Shown piece by piece: positions 24,111-31,309 of a stretch of DNA of 34,023 nucleotides. The number at the start of each line of letters is the position of its first letter. Positions within the stretch are counted from its first letter, which is position 1. Below the pieces are notes generated by a model, which searched no databases, had not been told where the DNA came from, and saw only the letters and a program-made list of their open reading frames with translations. Made by a program: the position numbers and the translations under genes. Source of the DNA: JBEKZQ01 sp049509675 (GTDB lineage: Bacteria; Planctomycetota; Planctomycetia; Pirellulales; Thermoguttaceae); contig JBEKZQ010000004.1 of the NCBI GenBank assembly GCA_049509675.1, forward strand, positions 1-34,023. The letters run 5' to 3'.

Positions 24111-24671
24111 ATGGAAACGAGCGCGACCGTACTGGAGCTGGCGATTGCCCTGGCAGTCCGCTGCCATGCCGGGCAATGGCGGAAGTACACGATCGGCGGG
24201 CATCGCATCCCCTACATCACTCACCCCACGGAAGTCATGAAGACCGTTTGGCAGTGGGGCGCGGGCAGTCCCGCCATGCTTTCGGCCGCCATCCTGCACG
24301 ACGCCCTGGAAGATTCGGATCTGACCTACAAACAGTTGGCCAGGGATTTCGGCGAGGAGATCGCCGGAATGGTGAAGGAATTGACCCACGATCCGAAAAA
24401 CGACGGCGACAAGGGCGAATATCTGCGGAGCTTCGCCGCGGCGAGCGTGCCCGCCCTGCTCATCAAGTTGGCCGACCGGTACTGCAACATCCACGATTGT
24501 CTGTTCACCGACCGCGGGCGGGTCAAGGCCTACTTGGGCAAGTCGGCCGTGCTCATCGAGACGATGCACGCGCGGCTGGCCGAGATCTCCAAGACCTTTG
24601 GCGAAGAAGTCGGCCGTGAAATCGTCGCGGCGTACCAGGGCCTGCAAGATACCATCGAAGCGATCCCCTGA
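24111..24671 (+). CDS. HD-domain (p)ppGpp hydrolase-like protein
   Basis: A 186-residue soluble protein resembling the hydrolase half of SpoT/RelA and the small alarmone hydrolases (MESH1 type). The metal-binding HD residues can be read: THP with His38, HDALED with His63, Asp64, Glu67 and Asp68, and KLADRYCN with Asp122 and Asn126. There is no synthetase, TGS or ACT domain. AGGAG lies just before the ATG and overlaps the end of the PiT gene, with 8 bases between the genes, so they are surely co-transcribed. This suggests that alarmone (or another nucleotide) turnover is tied to phosphate uptake. The hydrolase family is clear; the exact substrate is inferred. Confidence 0.83.
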   Translation: METSATVLELAIALAVRCHAGQWRKYTIGGHRIPYITHPTEVMKTVWQWGAGSPAMLSAAILHDALEDSDLTYKQLARDFGEEIAGMVKELTHDPKNDGDKGEYLRSFAAASVPALLIKLADRYCNIHDCLFTDRGRVKAYLGKSAVLIETMHARLAEISKTFGEEVGREIVAAYQGLQDTIEAIP

Positions 24672-24767
24672 GTATTGGGGCGAATTGCGGGCGGCTGGCG
24701 GCCCGAGTATGATGCTAGGCATCAGGTGTCGGTCCGCACGCCACCAACAGTATTCAAGGAAAAACCC

Positions 24768-25694
24768 GTGGCAAAACGCATCCTCTGTCTGTTGATCCTG
24801 ATCCTCTCGTCACAAGCCCGGGCAGAACCGTTTCGGCTCATCGTGCTGCCGGACACGCAGTTCAATTCGGAGAGCTGGCCGCAACAGCTTACGGCGATGA
24901 CCCAGTGGATCGTCACGAATCAACAGCCCTTGAACATCAAGTACGTCTTGCACGTCGGCGACATGGTGAACGTCGCCAACGACAAGCAGCAATGGGAGAA
25001 CTTCGACGCCAGTATGCAGGTGCTCGACGGCAAGACGCCGTACGTCCTGGCCCTTGGGAATCACGATTTCGACAACATCGCTGGCAAGCGCAGCACCGTG
25101 TTGTTCGACAAGCACTTTCCGGCGGAACGTTTCCGCAGGCTGCCTTCATTTCCCACGAAGGAGACTGACAAGGCCAACAGCTACCGCACATTTTCCGCTG
25201 CCGGCACGGACTGGTTGATCGTGGCCATGCCGTTCCTGCCCACCGATGCCCAGTTGCAAGGCGCCAACCGCGTCGTCTCGCAGCACCCGGACCATCGCGT
25301 CATCGTGCTCACGCATTCCTATCTGACGCACAGCGGCCGCGACAAGAGCGGCCAGTACATCTGGGAGAAGCTGGTGAAACGCTACCGCAACGTCGCCATG
25401 GTCGTGTGCGGGCATCTTTCGACGGTGCATTTCGTGAGCCAAGGCGATCGGGACAACAAGGTGTACGAAATGCTGTTCGACTGGCAGAACGCCGAAGATC
25501 CGGAGCCCAACAGCTACTTGGCTATTCTGGAACTCGATCCCGAGGCAGCAAAGCTCTCGGTGAAGTCGTACTCGCCGACGCTGGACAAGTACATGACCGA
25601 TCAGCGCAGCCAGTTCGAGTTTCGCGACGTGGATTTCTTGCGGGCGCGGGCGAAAGCCAAAGCGGCAAAGGCTGCAGCGGAAAGCGTCCGGTAG
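24768..25694 (+). CDS. Exported calcineurin-like metallophosphatase
   Basis: A 308-residue secreted phosphoesterase. The start is GTG 24768 with AAGGA 7 bases upstream, giving a clean signal peptide (RILCLLILILSSQARA). The metallophosphatase blocks appear in order: LPDTQF (Asp29), HVGDMVN (Asp65), ALGNHDFD (Asn98-His99-Asp100), VLTHSYLTHSG and CGHLSTVHF. These bind the two metals. The C-terminus ends in an Ala/Lys-rich helix (RARAKAKAAKAAAE). It follows the PiT/HD pair by 96 bases on the same strand, so it may help to release phosphate for uptake; that link is inferred. Confidence 0.87.
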   Translation: MAKRILCLLILILSSQARAEPFRLIVLPDTQFNSESWPQQLTAMTQWIVTNQQPLNIKYVLHVGDMVNVANDKQQWENFDASMQVLDGKTPYVLALGNHDFDNIAGKRSTVLFDKHFPAERFRRLPSFPTKETDKANSYRTFSAAGTDWLIVAMPFLPTDAQLQGANRVVSQHPDHRVIVLTHSYLTHSGRDKSGQYIWEKLVKRYRNVAMVVCGHLSTVHFVSQGDRDNKVYEMLFDWQNAEDPEPNSYLAILELDPEAAKLSVKSYSPTLDKYMTDQRSQFEFRDVDFLRARAKAKAAKAAAESVR

Positions 25695-25716
25695 ACAAAT
25701 CTTCGCCCCCGTCCGC

Positions 25717-25895
25717 TAGCCCGGATTATTCATAAACCGTAGGGTGGCGTCGAGCAAACCGTTGTTCTCCCTGGGTCTTCGGTCGCTTGCCGCCCTACTC
25801 TCGACTCTAGACCCTCGACTCTCGACTCTAGCTTGGTTTGCGAGACCCACCATAGGTTTGCGCGACCTCACCCATTACATGAATAATCCGGGCTA
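25717..25895. repeat. Nested palindromic element with perfect 17-bp ends
   Basis: The outer arms TAGCCCGGATTATTCAT (25717-25733) and ATGAATAATCCGGGCTA (25879-25895) are perfect inverted repeats. Inside, GGGTGGCGTCGAGCAAACC pairs with GGTTTGCGAGACCCACC, and the centre holds two direct copies of CTCTCGACTCTAG. It fills almost the whole gap 25695-25892. Its right-hand TAG, read on the minus strand, is the stop codon of the next gene. Confidence 0.85.
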
Positions 25896-26564
25896 CGGGA
25901 TGGGGCGGATCGAATTCAGCGTCTTCAGGAACAACGGCTTCACGTCGTTTTCGTCCTTGTCGAGGTACTGAATGACACACGTCACGGCATACTTCTCGCC
26001 GCTCAGCACACACGCCAGACAAGTGTTCTTGAAACCCTGTGCGTCTTGGCAGCGGATGACGGTGCATTGGGCCGTCGAGCCGGCGAACTTCTTCTCGGAC
26101 GCTTTGCCCACCTCCACCTTGACGGCCTTCGACTGGCGATAACTTTCCGCCACCGAGTCTGTCAACACCTTCAGGGCCTCGGCCTGACCCTTGGCATCCG
26201 ACGGCTGACCGAGGTCGGTAATCCACATGCTATAGCCCAACTCGTGCTGCAAGCGGACGGTTCGCTGCTCGCGGCGGCCGTCGTCCGATACCTTGGCCGG
26301 CATGTCGTACTCCAAAAGCACCGTGTTCAGCCGTAACACCTGCGTGGGGGCCACGCGGATGGCGATCCGATAGCTCGTGCCCGGCTTCTCCTTGCTCTGG
26401 AGCTTCACCAGCCGGTTCCCTTCCACCTGGAAGCTTTCGCCGTTGATCAGCACCTCGTAGGTCAGCGGCGGGCTGGACGAATCGGCCTGGGCCCAGACGC
26501 TGGCGCCTGGCATCCATGCGAGGGACAAGACGGCCCAACAAGAGAGTAAGAACAATCGCGCCAT
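25893..26564 (-). CDS. Exported protein of unknown function
   Basis: A 223-residue protein with a signal peptide (LFLLSCWAVLSLAWMPGASVWA). The mature part contains SYRIAIRVAPTQVLRLNTVLL, LGYSMWITDLGQP, and a C-terminal half with three Cys residues and YAVTCVIQYLDKDENDVKPL. The second half resembles small secreted proteins that measure a delta between two states, but I do not recognise a family. The start at 26564 has GAGG 6 bases upstream; an ATG at 26609 in the same frame is possible. The last codons (NSIRPIP) and the stop overlap the end of the palindromic element, so the original C-terminus may have been changed by its insertion. Confidence 0.65.
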   Translation of the reverse strand: MARLFLLSCWAVLSLAWMPGASVWAQADSSSPPLTYEVLINGESFQVEGNRLVKLQSKEKPGTSYRIAIRVAPTQVLRLNTVLLEYDMPAKVSDDGRREQRTVRLQHELGYSMWITDLGQPSDAKGQAEALKVLTDSVAESYRQSKAVKVEVGKASEKKFAGSTAQCTVIRCQDAQGFKNTCLACVLSGEKYAVTCVIQYLDKDENDVKPLFLKTLNSIRPIP

Positions 26565-26679
26565 GAGAAGCCTCGCCCAAGGGGGATCGATAGTGCGGCG
26601 GGTTTTCACCGAGCTTCAGCCACACTATCTACCCTACCAAGAGCGGGGAAGAAAGGCAAAAGCAAATGCAAGGTATTGC

Positions 26680-26762
26680 GGCCAGGCCACCCCTGGAGAA
26701 CTGCGAAGTCGCGAAATGGACCAGGTCCCCACTTTGCCGTTCTCGGCCAGGCCACCCCTGGA
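26680..26762. repeat. Direct repeat GGCCAGGCCACCCCTGGA, two copies
   Basis: An exact 18-bp direct repeat at 26680-26697 and 26745-26762. The stretch between begins GAGAACTGCGAAGTCGCGAA, like the outer arm of the element at 15474, and ends in GCCGTTCTCGGCC, its approximate inverse. It is therefore another palindromic element with direct-repeat flanks, which could be a target-site-like duplication. No gene is seen in 26610-26815. Confidence 0.65.
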
Positions 26763-26815
26763 AGAACCGGGCCGTTCATGGGAAGATGGATGGCTGACTT
26801 GGAGACCATCGAGAG

Positions 26816-27553
26816 ATGTCCGAAAACCTCGCCATCGTTCTGGCCGCCGGCAAAGGCACGCGGATGAAATCCGACCTTCCCAAGGTTTTGGTGAAGCTCG
26901 CCGGTCGGCCCATGCTGGAGTACGTCCTGGATGCCCTGGGCCGCGGCGGCGTCGCGCGGATGATCGTGGTGGTGGGCTATCGGGCCGAGGCGGTCCGCGC
27001 AGCGCTGGACGGCCGCTACGACGTGCAGTTCGTCCTGCAACGCGAACAATTGGGCACCGGCCATGCCGTCATGGCCTGCCGAGAGTTCCTGCAAGAACAC
27101 CACGGCCCGGTGCTGGTCGTGGCCGGCGACGCCCCGCTGATGCAGGGCGGTTCCATCCGGGCCCTGCTGGAGGAGTTCCAACGGCGGCCCGCGGCCTGCC
27201 TCCTCGGCACCGCGCGGACGAGCAATCCGGCCGGCCTGGGCCGCATCCTGCGTGCGCCCGACGGCGCCTTCCTGGGCATCGTCGAGCATAAGGATGCCAG
27301 CGAAGAGCAACGCCGGATCGATGAGGTGAACATCAGTTACTACGTCTTCAATTGTCAGGATTTGTTGGCGGCCCTGGACCGCGTCCGCTCCGACAACGCC
27401 CAGGGCGAGTATTACCTGACCGACTGCCCCGGCATCTTGTTGGCGCAGGGGAAGGAAATCCGGGCCGTCAACGTGTTGCAGTCGTGCGAGGCTTTGAGTA
27501 TCAATACGATGGAAGAACTGGCGGCCGCAGAAGCCGTGCTTGAACAAACATGA
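26816..27553 (+). CDS. GlmU-like UDP-N-acetylglucosamine pyrophosphorylase (uridyltransferase domain only)
   Basis: A 245-residue cytoplasmic nucleotidyltransferase. It has the N-terminal signature LAAGKGTRMKSDLPKVL, QLGTGHAV for the uracil-binding loop, GDAPLM for the metal-binding Asp, NPAGLGRIL and EVNISYYVF. These are the GlmU N-domain motifs for making UDP-GlcNAc from UTP and GlcNAc-1-P. The C-terminal left-handed hexapeptide acetyltransferase domain of standard GlmU (about 450 residues) is absent, so the acetyl transfer must be done elsewhere. The stop overlaps the prs start by ATGA. Its place before prs matches gcaD-prs in Bacillus. Confidence 0.86.
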   Translation: MSENLAIVLAAGKGTRMKSDLPKVLVKLAGRPMLEYVLDALGRGGVARMIVVVGYRAEAVRAALDGRYDVQFVLQREQLGTGHAVMACREFLQEHHGPVLVVAGDAPLMQGGSIRALLEEFQRRPAACLLGTARTSNPAGLGRILRAPDGAFLGIVEHKDASEEQRRIDEVNISYYVFNCQDLLAALDRVRSDNAQGEYYLTDCPGILLAQGKEIRAVNVLQSCEALSINTMEELAAAEAVLEQT

Positions 27554-28494
27554 ACTATATGAAACTCTTTGCGGGACGTGCCCATCCGGAACTGGCGCTG
27601 AAAGTGTGCAATTACCTGGGCCTGCCGCTGGGCCGGGCGATCATGGGCAGCTTCCCCGACGGCGAAATCTCCTGCAAGATCGACGAAGACGTGCGCGGCC
27701 GCGATGTCTTTATCCTCCAGCCGACCTGTCCGCCGGTCAATGAAAACCTCATGGAACTGTTGATTATGATCGACAGTTTCAAACGCGCCAGCGCCGACCG
27801 CATCACGGCCGTGATCCCCTACTTCGGCTACGCCCGGCAGGACCGAAAAGACGAAGGCCGCGTGCCCATCACCGCCAAGCTGGTGGCCAACCTGATCACC
27901 CGGGCCGGCGCCGATCGGGTACTGGCGATGGACCTGCACGCGGCCCAGATCCAGGGGTTCTTCGACATCCCCACCGACCACCTCTACGCCACGCCGGTCA
28001 TCGACGAGTATTTCCGCGCCATGAATCTGAATGAGGAAGACCTGGTGGTGGTCAGTCCCGACGAGGGCAGTATCAAGCGGGCGCTGGCCCACATGGTGCG
28101 CCTGGGCGGACACCTGGCGATCATCGACAAACGCCGCAGCAGTGCCGAGAATACGCGGCAGGCGCACGTGATCGGCAGCCAGGTCGAAGGCAAGGTCGCA
28201 CTGATTTTCGACGACATGATCAGCACGGGAAGTTCGATCTGCGGGGCGGCCCAGGTGATGCGCGACGCCGGCGCCCGCATGGTCTACCTGGCCGCCACGC
28301 ACGGTCTGCTGGTCGGCGGCGCGGTCGAGCGGTTGCAACAGGCCCCCATCGACGGCCTGCTCATCACCGACACGATCCCGCTGGCCCCGGAGAAGGTCAT
28401 TCCGAAGATTACGGTCCTGAGCGTAGCCCCCTTGCTGGGCGAAGCCATCAAGCGGATCCACTCGAACGAGTCGGTGAGCCGGCTTTTCGTGTAG
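27550..28494 (+). CDS. prs: Ribose-phosphate pyrophosphokinase
   Basis: A 314-residue PRPP synthetase that joins ATP and ribose-5-phosphate. It shows SFPDGEISCKI, YFGYARQDRKDEGRVPITAKL (catalytic flexible loop), VLAMDLHAAQIQGFFDIP, VVSPDEGSIKRA, DKRRSS and the PRPP-binding loop DDMISTGSSICGAA. The length is normal (about 310-320). The ATG at 27550 overlaps the previous stop and has no Shine-Dalgarno, which points to translational coupling with the GlmU-like gene. In the canonical order rplY (ctc) follows directly; here about 1.1 kb with an XRE gene intervenes. A GACAC/GTGTC plus CCGGT/ACCGG stem lies just after the stop. Confidence 0.96.
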   Translation: MNYMKLFAGRAHPELALKVCNYLGLPLGRAIMGSFPDGEISCKIDEDVRGRDVFILQPTCPPVNENLMELLIMIDSFKRASADRITAVIPYFGYARQDRKDEGRVPITAKLVANLITRAGADRVLAMDLHAAQIQGFFDIPTDHLYATPVIDEYFRAMNLNEEDLVVVSPDEGSIKRALAHMVRLGGHLAIIDKRRSSAENTRQAHVIGSQVEGKVALIFDDMISTGSSICGAAQVMRDAGARMVYLAATHGLLVGGAVERLQQAPIDGLLITDTIPLAPEKVIPKITVLSVAPLLGEAIKRIHSNESVSRLFV

Positions 28495-28608
28495 GCAGTT
28501 CCGACACGGTACTTTCCGGTCGTCAATAACCGGTAATGTGTCCCCCGATTTCCCATACCAACAGATGATTTCAGTTAGCAGTTAAAGTGTGACCCTGCTA
28601 CGATTTCT

Positions 28609-28670
28609 AAAAAGGGGTCAGAACTATTTATGGTAAGTTGGGTAAGCAAGAATAGTTCTGCCCCCTTTTT
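28609..28670. repeat. Palindromic repeat flanking the XRE cassette, left copy
   Basis: The arms AAAAAGGGGTCAGAACTATT (28609-28628) and AATAGTTCTGCCCCCTTTTT (28651-28670) are 20-bp inverted repeats with one mismatch. The loop holds the tandem GGTAAG-TTG-GGTAAG. The strand ends in T or A runs, so it could also act as a terminator after prs. A near-identical copy in the same orientation lies at 29267-29327. Confidence 0.85.
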
Positions 28671-28775
28671 CGTCCCGCGCTTCCAGGCGACCACCGCGCA
28701 CAAGACGCGCTGCGTGCAAGCGGGCACTCCAAAACGACTGCCGCGCCGGGGGGCTGAAAGAATTGGCCTTCCGGC

Positions 28776-28816
28776 TTGACTGGCGAGCCACGGGTGTTAC
28801 AATTTATTGCAACACC
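28776..28816 (+). promoter_or_regulatory. Promoter with overlapping operator for the XRE gene
   Basis: -35 TTGACT (28776-28781), 16-base spacer, -10 TACAAT (28798-28803). A 24-bp palindrome, GGTGTTACAAT-TT-ATTGCAACACC with one arm mismatch apart from its centre (28793-28816), covers the -10 box. This is the classic layout for autorepression by a helix-turn-helix dimer. A third half-site, GGTTGCA, follows near 28820. Confidence 0.65.
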
Positions 28817-28852
28817 TGAGGTTGCAGTCCGCGCCATAAGTGGAGGATTAGC

Positions 28853-29206
28853 ATGGCCAAACGACAAGCGAAACGCATGCACCGCGACTTGACGTCCGAG
28901 GAGAAAAAGCGATGGCAGCAGGCGCGGAAGGAAACCGAGATTGAAAAGGAGGATATCCTTGCCCAAGGGCAACGGATCAAGGCCGCCCACAACCGGGTTA
29001 GAGCGGCCGTGCGCGACGCCTTGAAGTTCCTCAAGGCCGAGCGGCAGGCCCAGGGCTTAAGCTTGTCCGATGTCGAGGAAAGAAGCGGCATCGGCCGCCC
29101 CGCTTTATCTCGACTGGAAAACGAAACCGATCCCAATCCTACCGTGGTGACTCTGACCCGTTATGCGGAAGCCCTCGGGAAAAAGCTCGTTGTCAGCTTC
29201 GAGTGA
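28853..29206 (+). CDS. XRE-family helix-turn-helix regulator
   Basis: A 117-residue DNA-binding protein. The N-terminal half (1-60) is highly charged and probably a long helix (LTSEEKKRWQQARKETEIEK). The C-terminal half is a Cro/C1-type HTH: LKAERQAQGLSLSDVEERSG, then IGRPALSRLENET with the recognition helix, and TLTRYAEALGKKL. GGAGG lies 6 bases before the ATG. No toxin or other partner gene is next to it. The whole unit lies between two direct copies of a palindromic repeat (28609 and 29267), inserted between prs and rplY. It probably represses itself through the palindrome over its -10 box. It could be an orphan antitoxin; this is inference. Confidence 0.85.
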   Translation: MAKRQAKRMHRDLTSEEKKRWQQARKETEIEKEDILAQGQRIKAAHNRVRAAVRDALKFLKAERQAQGLSLSDVEERSGIGRPALSRLENETDPNPTVVTLTRYAEALGKKLVVSFE

Positions 29207-29266
29207 CAGCGTAATTCTGGCGACGGGCTGGAGAGCGCCGGAAGAAGGTCCGCCTGTCCAAGGGGT

Positions 29267-29327
29267 AAAAATGGGGCAGAACTATTTATGGTAAGCTGGG
29301 TAAGTAAAAATAGTTCTGACCCCTTTT
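29267..29327. repeat. Palindromic repeat flanking the XRE cassette, right copy
   Basis: The arms AAAAATGGGGCAGAACTATT (29267-29286) and AATAGTTCTGACCCCTTTT (29309-29327) enclose a loop with GGTAAG-CTG-GGTAAG. It is almost identical to the copy at 28609-28670 and in the same orientation. A CCCTCTCCC-GGA-GGGAGAGGG hairpin follows at 29345-29365. Confidence 0.85.
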
Positions 29328-29391
29328 CGTTCTTCTCACCCCGGCCCTCTCCCGGAGGGAGAGGGGGACTACGCGCGGCCGACACCGCAAT

Positions 29392-29411
29392 TTGCAACAG
29401 TCCGGTTGCAA
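29392..29411. promoter_or_regulatory. Possible second XRE operator upstream of rplY
   Basis: TTGCAACAGTCCGGTTGCAA is an inverted repeat of TTGCAAC around six bases. The same half-site (TTGCAAC/GTTACAA) makes up the operator over the XRE promoter. It lies about 160 bases before the rplY ATG, so the regulator may also touch the downstream translation genes. Confidence 0.4.
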
Positions 29412-29570
29412 CTCCCAGCTCTGCGGAAAAAATCCATCCGCTGGGCTTGAAATTCTCGGCCGATCAGCGAGAATGGCCAGATTCGCCGCTATTGGCGTGA
29501 CCAAAGCAGCCAAGACCGTCTCCTGCGCAAGCAGAAAATGAAATAATCCTGGTGGAAGTCGAGGAGTTCC

Positions 29571-30197
29571 ATGGCGGAAGCACTTAATGTGATCGCCCGC
29601 GAGAATCGTGGCAAGCACAACATGCGGCGACTGCGTCGGTCCGGCCAGATCCCGGCCGTCTTGTATGGGCACGGCCTGGAGAATGTGTGCCTGGCCGTTG
29701 CCGCCGAACAGTTCCAAGCCGCCTTGCGGCATGGCAGCCGACTGGTGTCGCTCACGGGGGCCGTCGACGAGTCGGCCTTCATCCGCGAGTTGCAGTGGGA
29801 CACCTACGGAACGCACGTCGTACACATCGATTTCACCCGCATTTCCGAACACGAGTTGGTGCGGGTAGAATTGACGATCGAACTGCGGGGCGAGGCCCCG
29901 GGCGTGAAGGAAGGCGGCGTGGTCGAGCACCTGATACACTCCGTGGAGATCGAGTGCCCGGCGTCCGCCATTCCCGACAAACTGCACGTGAACGTCAACC
30001 ACATGAAGCTCAACGCGATGGTCAAGCTGGGCGACCTGGAGTTGCCGGAGAATTCGCGGGCTTTTGGCGACCCGGAAGCCGTGGTCGTGCAATGCGTCGT
30101 TCCGGTCGAGAAACCGGAGGAAGAAGTGACCGAGGCCGTGCCGGGCGAGCCGGAAGTCATCGGGGCCAAGCCAGCGGAGGAAGAGGAAGAAAGCTGA
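29571..30197 (+). CDS. rplY: Large ribosomal subunit protein bL25 (Ctc/TL5 form)
   Basis: A 208-residue 5S-rRNA-binding ribosomal protein. The N-terminal L25 domain (about 1-92) contains NRGKHNMRRLRRSGQIPAVLYG and the HVVHIDFTRI strand. The C-terminal TL5/Ctc beta domain (93-182) has VELTIELRGEAPGVKEGGVV and ECPASAIPDKLHVNVNHMKL. An acidic tail (PAEEEEES) ends it. It is the long two-domain form, as in Bacillus Ctc and Thermus TL5. GAGGAG lies 4 bases before the ATG. It is followed directly by pth, as in many Gram-positive genomes. Confidence 0.95.
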   Translation: MAEALNVIARENRGKHNMRRLRRSGQIPAVLYGHGLENVCLAVAAEQFQAALRHGSRLVSLTGAVDESAFIRELQWDTYGTHVVHIDFTRISEHELVRVELTIELRGEAPGVKEGGVVEHLIHSVEIECPASAIPDKLHVNVNHMKLNAMVKLGDLELPENSRAFGDPEAVVVQCVVPVEKPEEEVTEAVPGEPEVIGAKPAEEEEES

Positions 30198-30281
30198 TTG
30201 CGGACCCGCGTCGCGGGGGGGGCGGGACAGTCAAGAGCCCCAGCACGCGGCGGCCACCATCCACCCTACATGTTGCTGGCG

Positions 30282-30839
30282 ATGAAGCTTGTGGTTGGGC
30301 TGGGCAATCCGGGCCGCCGGTACGAACAAACGCGACACAACGTCGGTTTCGTCGTCGTGACGCAATTGGCCCGGCGGTACGGCATTGGCGGCGCGAAAGC
30401 CAAGTTTCAGGGGGAGGTGGTCGAAGCCGACCTGGAAGGACACAAATCGCTGTTGTTGACACCCTGGACGTACATGAACCGGAGCGGGGCCAGCGTGCTG
30501 GCCGCGCGGGATTTCTTCAAGATAGCCAATGAGGACCTGTTGGTCGTTTGTGACGACCTGAACCTGTCGCCGGCCAAGTTGCGGATACGGTCCGGCGGGT
30601 CGGCCGGCGGCCAAAAAGGCCTGGAAGATATTGTTCGCCGCTTGGGGACCGAGGAGTTTCCGCGGCTGCGGGTCGGCATCGGGTCGCCGCCGCCGGGCCG
30701 GGATTGGGCCGATTACGTGCTGCAGCGATTTACGGCCCAGGAACTGCCGGAGATGGAACAGTCCGTGGCGCGGGCCGTCGAGGCCGTGGTGCTCTGGGCT
30801 CGCGAAGGTGTGCAAACCTGTATGAACCGCTACAATTAA
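30282..30839 (+). CDS. pth: Peptidyl-tRNA hydrolase
   Basis: A 185-residue enzyme that frees tRNA from stalled peptidyl-tRNA. Motifs: KLVVGLGNPGRRYEQTRHNVGF with catalytic His, TYMNRSG with the conserved Asn, and VVCDDLNLSPAKLRIRSGGSAGGQKGL with the catalytic Asp. The length matches the family. ATG 30282 gives the standard MKLVVGLGNPG start but has no Shine-Dalgarno. ATG 30270 adds four residues. A TTG at 30198 directly after the rplY stop, with purine-rich GAGGAAGAAAG upstream, would add 28 residues and allow coupling. The start is therefore open; the product is not. Confidence 0.93.
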   Translation: MKLVVGLGNPGRRYEQTRHNVGFVVVTQLARRYGIGGAKAKFQGEVVEADLEGHKSLLLTPWTYMNRSGASVLAARDFFKIANEDLLVVCDDLNLSPAKLRIRSGGSAGGQKGLEDIVRRLGTEEFPRLRVGIGSPPPGRDWADYVLQRFTAQELPEMEQSVARAVEAVVLWAREGVQTCMNRYN

Positions 30840-30871
30840 GTCTTGATCCACAAAGTCCGAGGAGTGAAGTC

Positions 30872-31309
30872 TTGGCCGCGAACGTTTACGAAGCGATGTT
30901 CATTCTCGACTCGAACCGCTACGGTCGTGATCCGGAAGGCGTGTCGGGCCAGATTCCGGGAGTGATCCAGAAGTTGGGCGGTGAGATCCTCATCAGCCGG
31001 CTGTGGGAACAGCGCCGCCTGGCTTATCCGATCAAGGGACAGCGCAAGGGGACCTACTGGTTGACCTACTTTCGCCTGGACCGCGACCATCTGGCGACCG
31101 TGCGGCGAGAGTGCCAAATCAACGAGAACCTCTTGCGTTTCCTGTTCCTGAAGGTCGATCCGCAGTTGGTCGATACCCTGGTTGCTCACGCCCAGGCCGC
31201 CCCGTTGGTGGTCGCCACCGTGCCCGCCGAGGCGGAGGAAGAGGTCGTCGTGTTGGCAGAGGGCGAGGAGGACCTGGAACTCCCCGCCGAGTTGGAGGAA
31301 GACGTGTAA
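30872..31309 (+). CDS. rpsF: Small ribosomal subunit protein bS6
   Basis: A 145-residue protein of the 30S central domain. YEAMFILDSNRYGRDPEGV, ISRLWEQRRLAYPIKGQRKGTYWLT (conserved R-LAY-I-k---G-Y) and ENLLRFLFLKVD are the bS6 strands and helices. An acidic C-terminal extension (EAEEEVVVLAEGEEDLELPA) makes it longer than the usual 95-135 residues. The start is TTG 30872, with GAGGAG 7 bases upstream and no better alternative. The stop codon shares its last base with the ssb ATG (TAATG). Confidence 0.94.
   Translation: MAANVYEAMFILDSNRYGRDPEGVSGQIPGVIQKLGGEILISRLWEQRRLAYPIKGQRKGTYWLTYFRLDRDHLATVRRECQINENLLRFLFLKVDPQLVDTLVAHAQAAPLVVATVPAEAEEEVVVLAEGEEDLELPAELEEDV

Noticed and set aside
28853..29206. 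Complete toxin-antitoxin pair at the XRE gene
   Set aside because: There is no second small gene with a ribosome site on either side inside the repeat-flanked unit, so only an orphan regulator can be supported.
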